The notes under the pieces were generated by a model. It did not search any database and had not been told where the DNA came from. It worked only from the letters and a program-made list of their open reading frames with translations. Source: Dichomitus squalens LYAD-421 SS1 (lineage: Eukaryota; Basidiomycota; Agaricomycetes; Polyporales; Polyporaceae). Taken from it: a stretch of DNA of 64,000 nt. The stretch is from positions 34,807 through 98,806 of the forward strand of contig NW_006766891.1 in the NCBI RefSeq assembly GCF_000275845.1. Direction: 5' to 3'. Below are positions 12,358-22,641 of the stretch, piece after piece; position 1 is the stretch's first letter; every line of letters starts with the position of its first letter. The position numbers and the translations under genes are program-made.

Positions 12358-15300
12358 ATGTCGGCCACTGCTAGAATTCTGAGGAACATTACAGCCTCCT
12401 CATCAAGAACACTTCTCAGGCGTTCCCCAAGTATCGCGCTCGTCAGGCATTGCAGGCACTTTGCTGAAGACGCGGCTGCGACCACCGTCCCCGCGGAGGA
12501 GGATGTTCAAAGTGTACCAGAGGTGCAGTCAAACTCTGACTTACTCTGGCTATCACTTATCAGCGTAGACCAAGGAGGGTTGGTTATGGGTCGACTCTGT
12601 CTTTCCAATCAGCTTGGGCCGACTGGAGTGAGTTTTTGATCCATTTGTGAAACCCGGGGACCGCCCCTTATGCCTTGACATGGTGCAGTTTACGGAGATA
12701 CGTTGGCTACGCGCGCGAGGATACTCTTTTGGAAAGGCTTCGCGCTCTTCTCGTTAAGGTCAATACCCATGGCTTGGAGATAGTCTCCCTCGAATCCCAT
12801 ATCAAGGACGGCGGGGTCTTCGTCAAGTTCAGGTACAGCGCCGCCGATCCCGAAAGTGCCCAACAGGCAATACTGGACGACCTACGGAAGTATGTCCACT
12901 CGCATGGGGGAGTGCCGTCATGGTTTGGATTGCCTCAAGGAGAGCTTTGGCTTGTGAGGGGCACACCCTGGCGGGAGGTACGCACATAGCATTAACCCAC
13001 TCAGCTCGACATCCTCAATGTATCTCGAATTCACACTCTTAGGACATGAATAGGTTCGTCTCGTCTATAGTCAGGGTATCATTTGAAGGTCCCGACTTGT
13101 CGGACGAAGCATTGTATCGTCTCCTTCGGGTACGTGCCGCTTTTCCACCTACCCTTCTCCCTAACCCCGATATATATAGCCATATGGCCGTATATTGGAT
13201 ATCACACCTCCTTCCCCCGTCCCAGCTGGAAGCATGAGGTCGGCTCAGATCTCCTTCCGTCACTTACGTTCTGCGACTTCCGCCCGAAATACCATACACT
13301 CCCTGAACATCCCGACGTCATCGGCATCTACTGTCCTACGGACATCTTACGCTCAGCCTATAGCAGCTCATGCTGTGCGAGACTACATCGCGAGTCACCC
13401 TAGGATCTTCCTCCCCGTCCTGTTCTTCCTCTTGGGTACTGTCACATATGCTGTTCGTGCGCCCCTTGTCTCGCGCCAGATTTTTGCTCACAGCTACACA
13501 GATATTTGACCCAATCCGCGTGTTCATGGTGGAGGGGAAGGTCAACGACTGGTTTGATTACAGACGTGAGCTGCCAATGACCAGACAATGTTTTCCACAA
13601 CAACTAACGCCTCTCGCAGAATACAAGGTATATCAGTGGCTCCGGGCCAATACTCTTGACTACCTCTCTTCTCCGTCTGCGGAATCCGAAGCTCAGCTAG
13701 GCCTCGCAGCGCAAGGTGGCTGGAAGGAGAGGAGGGAAGCGGAGGAAGCTCTCGAGAAGTATCTGGCGGACTTCCCTAGTAGGTGCCATTGTAGGATGTG
13801 ATCACAGAAAGCTGATCGCTACTGCTATACAGCCACGTTGGCGTTCATGCATGGGCCCCAGGGTAGTGGCAAAACGCAATTGCTTTCTAGGCTTCTGAAG
13901 GACTCCGGTCGGTAGGTGCTCTCTTTCCTTGGTCTGTAAGGGGTGCGGGTTTGATGCTTCACATCGGTTCTAGGAAAGCAATCGTCATTGACATAGCTCA
14001 GCTGTCGAAGGCATCCTCGGATACGGCGCTTGTGGCTGGTCTTGCCAATCAAACGGGGTACTGGCCTGTCTTCTCCTTCCTCAATTCCGTAAACAACGTT
14101 ATCGACATGGCCAGCGTCGGTATCATCGGCCAGAAAGGTGCGCCGTCTTCGGCTTGGCGTTCGCCGGTATATGACGTATCATCGGCTTTACAGCCGGCTT
14201 GAGTTCATCTCTTACCGATCAACTGAAGGATATCTTGGACGTCGTGGCTCGTGGCTTGTCCCGTGGGAACGCCTCTCAACACGCCCGCCGTGAAAAGGCT
14301 GTGAAGCAAGCCGAGCGGGACGCAGAAAAGCTCAAGGAGGAAGAGGTAATTCGCGAAAGGATCAAGAAGGGTCTGTGGCACGATGGACGGATTGACGCTG
14401 TCTGCGGTAATGGGGTCATGAGTGAGCTCGGCGTTGGCGTTGAGCCCTTCAAGGACTTCGAAGCCGACCCATTGCCTACGGTGGCGCTCGAGAGTCAAGC
14501 GGAGGGCGAGAGGAGGAATATCAGAGAGAAAGACGAGGCTTCGAACGCTGGCAGAGACTTCACGCAGAAGCAGAAACGCTCCGAAGACACGCAGACCGTA
14601 GATACACTGCCCGTCGTCATCATCAAGAACTTTGAGTCCAAGGGCGGCGGCGCGCGGAAGGAGGAGCTGCTCAACGTGCTCGCTTCATGGGCCGCGAGCT
14701 TAGCCGAGAACCAGGTGAGTGTTCGGTAGTGCTTCCGACTGTTCTGTACTCACCAGGTCGCAAGATCGCGCATGTCGTTGTGGTCAGTGACAATCGCGAG
14801 AACGTTAAAAGGCTGGCAAAAGCCCTCCCTTCGAAGCCGCTCAACCAGATCAGCCTGTCCGATGCCGACAACGCCAGCGCGCTTTCATTTGTCAAGCAGA
14901 AGCTGCATGATAGCGGCGTGGACGTACAGTTCAATCGTGACCAGATCTCGTATATTGAGCGATTGGGTGGCCGAGCTAGCGACCTCGAGAGCGTGAGTCC
15001 GTCTCTACATGAGGAAAAGCTTTAGTTCATCGTGCCCCGCAGCTCGTTCACAAAGTCCGCAGCGGCATGTCCGTTGAGGAGGCTGTCGACGACATCGTCA
15101 TTCGTGGCGTGAGCGAGTTGCGTAAGAACGCCTTCGGAGACGACGTTGAGGACGCGAAGAATCTCGCGTGGACAAGGGAGCAGGCATGGATTTTGGTGAA
15201 GCAACTTGCGAAGCAGCCGGAGGTGGGTGCAGGCAAGCAGACCCTATATTCAAGATCTGGTTAAATGGTGCCGTCATGATAGGTCTCCTACCACGAGGTC

Positions 15301-15820
15301 CTCATGGACTTCCCCTTCAAGGGTGACGAGACCCCTTTGCGGAGCATGGAGCACGCCGAGCTCATCACTATTGGCACTGTCAACGGTAAGCCATGCGCCC
15401 CGTTGTAGACACCTAGGCTCACATCACCCTCAGGACGGCCGTCCACGATTAAGCCGGGCAAGCCTGTATTCAGATGGGTCTTCGAGCAATTAGTTAAGGG
15501 TACGTCATCTGCTCGCTCACATGACACAAGCAACCAACGTCTATCTGGCACCAGACCCGACATTCCACGCTACCCAAGACATTGCGTTCAACCAAAAGAT
15601 CATTGCATCGTCGGAGGCTACGGTCCAGGCATGTGAAGCTGAGCTGCTCACGCTCAAGGACATCGACGCGGGTACCGCCAGCTGGTGGGGCTCTAAACGT
15701 GCCGTCGAAATGCGCGAGAATTACCTGCTCAAGAAGATGCGCGCAGCCGAGGAGAAGGTTGAGAGCCTGGAGAGGCAGAACGCCCAGCTCAAGAAGGTGC
15801 TCGTAAAGGCTCGCCAATGA
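12358..15820 (+). CDS. YME2: Mitochondrial inner-membrane protein of the Yme2/RNA12 family
   Basis: Inner-membrane protein linked to mitochondrial nucleoid and DNA maintenance in yeast. ATG 12358 gives MSATARILRNITASSSRTLL, a good presequence; the in-frame sequence upstream has no ATG. An RRM-like region follows (RYVGYAREDTLLERLRALL to LYRLLRPYGRILDI). A transmembrane segment (IFLPVLFFLLGTVTYAV) comes just before FDPIRVFMVEGKVNDWFDYR. The large C-terminal RNA12 domain has a P-loop, GPQGSGKTQL. The tail is a coiled coil (AEEKVESLERQNAQLKKVL). About ten introns are needed. One near 13128-13181 carries a TATATATAG tract directly at its acceptor. Total length is about 850 residues, as expected. 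Confidence 0.92.
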
Positions 15821-16134
15821 GGTTCGGTTGGCTGGTTGGGGCCACGGACCCTTTCGGTAAACATTACTACATACTAAGTCAGATTGAGGCTACTCACCTC
15901 TCTATACTGTCACTGTATCTCACGCATGCTCGCAATAGGACTTCGGAAGTTCGATCTCGGTACCTGGTGTGGAAGTCGAGGCACCCGGTGCTCTGCCGGG
16001 GCAAGGTACCCATCGTGTTAGCACATGTATCCTCGAAGGCACCCCGACGTGGGAGTAAGGTACAGTCCGATGCTAGTAAAAGGTCGACAAAGTCCGAATC
16101 GCTGTTCCTCGTACATCCCCAGCACTACCACGTC
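15821..16134. other. Intergenic upstream of the small secreted protein
   Basis: The frame of the downstream small protein stays open through much of this stretch, but it has no signal peptide or domain before the ATG at 16135. I read it as YME2 3' flank plus promoter. Confidence 0.4.
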
Positions 16135-16410
16135 ATGTTAAGTGATCTCTCTCGATCCCTCCTTCTCGTGGTGGCCATAGGGGCAACCCGCGTCTGTCTA
16201 GCCGAGGAGATACTGCATGCTCGTCAAACGACCCTTTGCTCTGCCGTCCTGTGTGCACTCAACTCCCAAGATTGTGGGGACGGCTGCGAGTGTGTGCCCC
16301 TCCTCGGTGGGGTAGTGGGGGTCAGTCTTTTTTGCAGCGGTACACGGTTGAAGAAGCGTGCTGATTCAGAGTGGAATACGTTAGGGTCTGTGCGGTGCAT
16401 CTCCAAGTAA
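16135..16410 (+). CDS. Small secreted cysteine-rich protein (knottin-like spacing), hypothetical
   Basis: A 91-residue frame starting at ATG 16135. Residues 1-23 (MLSDLSRSLLLVVAIGATRV plus CLA) look like a signal peptide with an A-x-A-type or LA-E cleavage region. The mature part has six closely spaced cysteines with spacing C-x4-C-x6-C-x3-C-x-C-x13-C, including DCGDGCECVP, plus one more cysteine near the C-terminus. Tight C-x-C and DC-x3-C spacing of this kind occurs in cystine-knot miniproteins and in many fungal small secreted proteins; a fold or function cannot be assigned. No intron is required. There is no close family I can name. The longer frame upstream is probably not translated. 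A spurious ORF remains possible. Confidence 0.5.
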   Translation: MLSDLSRSLLLVVAIGATRVCLAEEILHARQTTLCSAVLCALNSQDCGDGCECVPLLGGVVGVSLFCSGTRLKKRADSEWNTLGSVRCISK

Positions 16411-16765
16411 CTCGTCAGTCATATGTCGCAGCTCGGAAGAGTGCCTTGTGGGTACCACTTGTACGAACAATGTAAGGCTGGCTGTAGTGGAAATCAGAGA
16501 GAAGACTGAAGCAATCCTCTGGCTAGCGTTGCGTTCCTGACTCCTAGTGGGCCAACAGTGATCGTACATGTTGCTTGCGATCTACCCGAATGAGACGAAG
16601 GGCCATACCTCATACGTTACGACAGCTCGGAGGAATGGTATGCGCGTGTAGTGTACCGACTCTGAACGACGTTAGTGTCTTCTTCGCTTGCAGGGTCGCA
16701 AACAGCATAGGTCTCCAGCGGATGTGTATGAGCAGGTGTAATGCAAAGCAATTATGACGAAAGCA
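16411..16765. other. Intergenic, convergent 3' ends
   Basis: This is the 3' flank of the small secreted protein and of mL46. No supported gene or RNA is seen. Confidence 0.4.
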
Positions 16766-17836
16766 TTAGTGGTCTGATAGAATATCCTTGACGCTCGCCC
16801 AGTAATCCTTCTCTACCCGAGGCTCAATCTCTTCCTTCGTGAGCCAAGCGAAATCTGTGACATTCTTGCCAGATGGCCGAGCCTGCCCGGCGAGAATGTG
16901 TGCCTTGAGGAAGAATGTATACAGCTGCGAGTCGAGTCCAGTGAGCTGAGAACACTCCAGCTACGGAAAGCTATACGTACCTCTCCGGCGAGAGACTTGA
17001 TTGTGCTCTCTGGTAGTGAGGGCTGATACACAGCGATAGGTTTTTTGCCCACTACCCATATGTCCATATTCTCACCGACCTCGGCCTGAAGGTCACGCAA
17101 CGCAGCCTGAAGAAGCATAGGTTTGAGCAGTGGCCACTATGTTCAAACCATCAAGACAGCTCACCTGATGGAGGAACTCCCCGTCTTGTAGTGGACCCTG
17201 AGGGAACCTCCACACCTCCTTACCCAGGTGGTCCTTACCCCGAATGAGGAGGTAGAGATTCCGCTCACCAAGCCTGTCAAGACTCTTCACGTCACCCTCC
17301 TTGTCCGCCTCGTGTATCCTCGATGCAGGTGGCTCGATAGGCTCCTCGCCCATGTTGTCTGCCTGGTCAGGTGAAACCTGAATGCTCCCAAGCTCGCCAT
17401 CATCCTCCGAACCCCGGTCACTCCGCTTCAAAGACCATGGACCACCAAAAGCCTCCTTTTCACGCAACTTCTCTTCTCGGGCAAACTTCTTCTCCAGCAA
17501 GGAGCCGGTCTTAAAGTAGAACTCGGTTGGGAAGGGATTGAAGAGGGCGCGACGAATGCGTGACTGGTAGGCGTAATAAGCGCGTTCGAAGAGGGATGAC
17601 GTGCGTGTAAGAATGGGAGAGCGGTTGACAATGACTGCAGCATTGATGACGGCTTTAGTCGCGGAGGAAGAGGAAGCGGCGGAGGAAGAGGCCTCGGCGA
17701 TGGAAGCTAATGAGCGTGACGGGGCATGCAGGCATCCTACTAATGCGCGTCAAGCGACAGAATATACGATGAGAGTGGAACTTAGCCCACCTCTTGTGCG
17801 TTGTCTGCACGCAGAGACCACATTTCGGGACAACAT
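16766..17836 (-). CDS. MRPL17: Mitochondrial large-subunit ribosomal protein mL46 (NUDIX-like)
   Basis: Mitoribosome protein with a degenerate NUDIX fold. The start at 17836 gives MLSRNVVSACRQRTRG. An intron at 17737-17790 then joins to CLHAPSRSLAS, a basic presequence. Without this intron the frame stops, and its GT and AG ends fit. Next comes INAAVIVNRSPILTRTSSLF, RIRRALFNPFPTEFYFKTGS and the acidic linker. The NUDIX-like core is EVWRFPQGPLQDGEFLHQAA then LRDLQAEVGENMDIWVVGKKP. The last exons encode YTFFLKAHILAG and VTDFAWLTKEEIEPRV, ending SVKDILSDH. Two further introns lie near 17107-17164 and 16950-16980. The start is 215 bp from the divergent V-ATPase H gene. Confidence 0.9.
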
Positions 17837-18051
17837 GAGACCAGGAGCAGAGAGGACGAACCGGAACTTCGAAAGCATCCAGTACACCGAGTACACCAGC
17901 ACTCGACTTTTCCCAAAATGGTCTGTGAGAATCACCTGCCTAAAACGTAGACTGAGGTCACGGTTCTCGGCGGTAGTACTGTCTCGCGAGTGCTCTGTCT
18001 CTAACGGCTGCCTCTCCTCTAAGGCCAGTAGCGGCCTCGGGATTGCCTAGG

Positions 18052-19933
18052 ATGTCCATCACACTTGTTTCCAACTCTTACCTTGACGAGAACTCAGCCA
18101 AGATTCGCGCGAAGCCTGTACCCTGGGAGGTACAAGCTGCTCCAGCCACCTCCATCGAGACACGACTGCTCATCCGAACACATACAGGGATACCAACGCG
18201 CTGGACTCATCACTCCCGACGAGCTCGCTCTTATTAAGAAGGTTGACCGCCAGACCCGCCCTAAAATCGAATCTCTTCACGCCTCCGATGGCCAGACATA
18301 CGCCCTACTCTACCTTCGTCTATTGAAGAAGCTCCAGAGGATAGACACGCAGTCTTGCATACTCGTTCTGATCGCGGACGCTCTTACTGGTATGTCTTTC
18401 CATGGTCTTGGTGGAGGGCAGGAGCTATATGCGTCAAGACAGACCACGAGGAACGGATACCCTTGTTCACGACTGCCTCGCAATCAGACCCAGAGTTACC
18501 GTACAGTCCATTACTCCGGTACGTCTCCCCGAACCTTGTAGCCAATTAGCGCTCATCTTCTTTCGACTTCCTAGCATCTTGGAATCACAAGATGACTTTG
18601 TGCAGCTCAAGGCTACACAAATCCTCACCGTCTTACTCAGGTAGGCACTGCTGTGTCTGATTAGCCGGCCTGGTAATCTTGACTCTCCCTCCAGCTCGGA
18701 GAAGTCACCCCTACAAGTGCAACAGCTCCAACCCTTCCTGAACACCCTCGCCCAGTTCGTTGCTAACAACAACTTGAACAAGAGAGATGTTGCAGTTCAG
18801 TGTCTTGAGGCCGTCTTGCCCCGTCCTGAAGTCAGGAGAGCTGTCTGGGCCAACACTTCGCTTGTCGCTGGGTTAGCCGTTCTCCTAGAGAGTGTGCCTA
18901 CTATGACTAAGTATTCTTCTGTAATCCTAGATTGGCTGATATCTTGAAGCATAACTCCACGCCGCAGATGTCGTACCAAGTGGGATTCTGCTTTTGGCTA
19001 CTCACCTTCGAGCAGGAAGTAGCGGAACAGATTCAGAAGTGCGTTCGTTACACCCTGTATTCGACTGGTGCTCGGCTTCCGTGTTGACTTGGGGCACAGG
19101 CGGTTCGACATAATACCTCTCCTCGTCGATGTCGCCCAAGGAGCAGCCAAAGAGAAGGTTATCCGAGTAATTGTCGCGACGTTCCGAGTATGTCGCAGCA
19201 GCTCCCCTATATCAACTGGAGGCTCAAGTGTGCTCGTGTGCATAGAATCTCGTCTCCAAAGCGCCGCAAGCAAACCTTCCCGCGATGCTTGTGGCACAGC
19301 TGTTGCCGTTCGCGAAGAATCTTTCCGGACGCAAGTGGACCGATGAGGATATCGTCGAGGACATCCAGTTCCTTCGCGATGAGCTGAGCGCGCGATTCGA
19401 TAGCCTTACGTAGGTACACCCTACAATGACATCAAGGCCTTCAGCTGACAGCCTGCCTCCTAGGACGTACGACGAGTATCGCTCTGAGCTGCTGTCGGGT
19501 CACCTCTCATGGACCCCAGTACATGAGTCCGACCTCTTCTGGAAGGAGAACGCGACAAAGCTGAACGACAAGGACTACGAGCTGCTGAAGTGCGCGAGAC
19601 ATCATAATAGTCGTAACCAGCCCCGCTGATGTGGTTGCTCCAGGATTTTGATCAGGCTCCTCAAGGAATCCAACGACCCAACAGTGCTCGCCGTGGCGGC
19701 GCACGACGTTGGACAATACGTCAAGCACTATCAGCTTGGGAAGAAGTAAGCGCATAGTCAGATGTCTCGAGCTCTATCATGACTTACCGTCGCTGTGTCT
19801 GCGCAGGGTGCTGACAGACTTGGGAGCGAAGACTCGTGTGATGGAGCTGCTGTCGCACTCTGACCCTGAGGTCCGATACCAAGCACTCATTTCAGTGCAG
19901 CGACTCGTCAGCCACCCATGGGCTGGTGTGTAA
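18052..19933 (+). CDS. VMA13: V-type ATPase V1 subunit H
   Basis: Regulatory subunit H of the vacuolar H+-ATPase, needed to couple the V1 and V0 sectors and to silence free V1. ATG 18052 gives [20 protein letters not shown]. The protein is an all-helical HEAT/armadillo-like repeat: [67 protein letters not shown] and [14 protein letters not shown]. The C-terminal domain has [40 protein letters not shown] and [13 protein letters not shown], ending [10 protein letters not shown]. Roughly ten short introns are required. It is about 430 residues long, the normal size. Confidence 0.93.
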
Positions 19934-20277
19934 GATCATGACTGTACACGGACAATTGATATCCTACTCCGATCTGTTTCGTTCGTAATGGCCGATGATA
20001 CGCGCAAACTACTTAGTGGAAGCGTGTATCTGAACGGATACGATGACGGCGTGCTAACGTGGATGGGATGTTTGCGAAGGGTTTGAGAGCAAGTTGAGAA
20101 TATGGCTCGACATACGACAACAGTCCAGAAGGACATATCATACAATAGTGTACAATGTTCACAATGTGAGTATTGGGGGCGTTTGGCAAGGGGAAAGATA
20201 TGTCAACAGTCTGTTCGATGACGATGAAACACTGAGCAATAACGATCGTGTATCCGGCGGTATCGTATGGACATCAT
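19934..20277. other. Intergenic, convergent 3' ends of VMA13 and P450 B
   Basis: This is an AT-richer spacer between two stop codons. No gene or RNA structure is supported. Confidence 0.45.
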
Positions 20278-22582
20278 TCAGACGTAACTGTATATTAGGC
20301 GGCGTGCCTGCTCAGAGCGAGGGCGAATGTCGGCCGGGAACGGCTTCGGGAAACTGGACAGCCCGGACGTGTACTCCCCCTTGGGCGTAATCTCGATGCC
20401 GTCGGGTCCCTTCGCCTTGCGAATATCCATGGTAGCTGAGAGCGACGCGATCGCCATCCAGACACTCCCCATGGCCAGGAAACGACCAGGGCAGATGCTA
20501 TCATACGTAATGCAGGGTGAGTCAACCGACACTACGCCCAAATGCGGCCATGAAACATACCGGCGACCAAAACCAAACGAGGCGTGAGGAAACTGCTCAG
20601 GGGGACCATGCGGTCCAGGCAGGAAACGTTCAGGCTTGAACACTTCAGGGTCGTGGTAGACACGTGTGTCCATGGCCATGGACCTGCGGACGGACATATG
20701 CAATGTATCACCGTTAGCGTGAGTTTCAAGTGGCAGTGGGGGTTGGAATCGCGCTCAAACGCTGACTGTCACGTACCAGGCGTTTGCGAAAACCATAGTG
20801 CCTTTAGGAATGAACATGCCGTTGTACGTATCATCCTGCAGGGTGCTGTGGGGAATGCCTGGACGACGACGCAGGGTAATCGGTTGGCGTTGGTCAATGT
20901 CGTGTTTCAGGGTACATCGCGTATCGCATACTCGTACTTACCGAGCGGGACTACAGGGCGCCATCTGTGCAGATTGCGTAGCAGATCGTACCGCATGAGC
21001 TGTAGTATCGCTGACGAGAGAAATATGACTACGGACCTTAGCACCTCTGCGAAGATGGCTTCGATGTAAGGGAGACTCTCGCGATCATCGAAGTCGGGCA
21101 GTCGATTGGGGCCAACTACCCTATCTATCTCCTCTTGAGCCTTCCTCAGCACGTGGGGGTGCAAAACCATGGCGAGGATGAACGTGTTGATCGTGGAGTA
21201 GGTCTGGGGAATGCCGATTCATGCCGGTCAGTGGTTGCATCATGTCTGTCGAGCTCAGTGCGTGAACAACGACTTACGGTCTCGGCTCCGCCGGCGTAAA
21301 TTGCGCCGGTGGCGTGTTTGAGGTCGTCCAGACTGTGTTCGCCCTTGTAGTCAGGTTTAGAAAAATCTTCCAGGTACGTCAATAGGAACGACGGCGGGGC
21401 GTGGCCTTCAGCCTGGTATACACCTGCTTAGCGCTGTGATTTTGGCGATTGGTGCCATTCGCCTGCTTACCATCTGCCGCTGGACTTGCTCAAATGGATA
21501 ATTATGGAATTTCTTGATAGCCCAGCTCCAATCTAGAAGTATGGTCACTTGTGCGCCGGTCTCCCATCACACTTAACGATCCTGTAGACTTACTGTGGAC
21601 GACCCGATTGAACCAACAGCCCGGGAACCACCATGGCAAGTACTGGACTGTAGACAGTGGTCAGTGATTTAATAAAACGTAATGCATTGTCTGCCTACGG
21701 ATCGGGAAGAAGTCGACCGGTGCCGTGCCAGGGTCTCCCGCATCCACATGCGCCAGCGAAACGTTCTCCGTTAATTTGATGTACTCGTCATCATCGCGCT
21801 CAATCTGGTGACCATATGCTATCTTCATAATCACGGCCGCTCCAAACCTGTGGCCGCCAAAGAATCGCTCCGTTGGCATGGGTAACATGCGAGCATGGCC
21901 TCCAATACGTACCGGCGGACCATCCAGTCGAAATCTGTCGGGCGTTCAACGAGATGTTTCAGCATCTTGCGGGCTTCTTCCGTATGGATCGGACGAAAGC
22001 GCGCAACTTCAGACTTGGCAAGGTACTGCTGCAGGATGCGGCGCTGTTTGAAGAATTGCGGACCATACTTCAGGAACGTCACACTGACTCCCCAGCCAAG
22101 GCTAGACGGCACCCAGATGAGCCTATCTGCCATGCACAGCGCGCCGGTAGGAAAGCCGACGGCTGTTGCACACTCACTTCATGAAGAGCGGGAACACCGG
22201 GCGGTCGCTGTAGTTGGCGCTGCGCTTGTCCATCAGTTCGTTTGCCATCTCATAGTTGTTGACGACGACGATCTTGCGACCGAGGATCTCCAGGTAGAAG
22301 ATATCCCCTACGTCTTCAAGATCAGCGATTTCGGGCTAATAGCGTTCACCAGCCGACAAACGGAAGCCTACCGTATTTCTTCGACCATTCAAAGAATGCC
22401 TCGGCCTGGTATGAGCGGGGGAAAATACGATAGTGCCCGATGATAGGGTCGGACGGCGGGCTGGGAGGAAGGTGGGCATTCCTGTGTCGCTTTCTAATGT
22501 GCCAGCCAGCTACAATGAGGAGGAGCACAACATTGAACGCGAGGACAGTGGAGTAGTTATCCAAGGCGAGGAAGGAGGCCAT
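20278..22582 (-). CDS. Cytochrome P450 monooxygenase (B), OrdA-like basidiomycete type
   Basis: ER-anchored monooxygenase. ATG 22582 gives MASFLALDNYSTVLAFNVVL with a hydrophobic anchor continuing to IVAGW, then LPPSPPSDPIIGHYRIFP. Landmarks in order: FFKQRRILQQY, AVIMKIAYGHQIERDDDEY, the I-helix GGAETTYST formed across an intron (AGACC|gtaag), LRWRPVVPLG after the ExxR glutamate, DPEVFKPERFLPGP, and the haem loop FGFGRRICPGRF. It ends PRSEQARRLIYSYV. About twelve exons give about 520 residues, with all catalytic motifs intact. It resembles P450 A in architecture but differs through most of its length, so it is a different family or subfamily rather than a recent duplicate. The substrate is unknown. 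Confidence 0.92.
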
Positions 22583-22635
22583 GGTGGTGATATCCGTGCG
22601 ATTTGGTTTGCTGTAGGCCCTCCCATGGACACCCC

Positions 22636-22641
22636 TTTATA
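22636..22641 (-). promoter_or_regulatory. TATA box of P450 B
   Basis: The minus strand reads GTGTATAAAGGGG about 54 nt upstream of the P450 B start codon. The match to the TATAAA consensus and the distance both fit a core promoter. Confidence 0.6.

Noticed and set aside
15817..16134. N-terminal extension of the small secreted protein frame
   Set aside because: The extended frame has no motif and would bury the signal peptide; the internal ATG at 16135 gives a proper leader.
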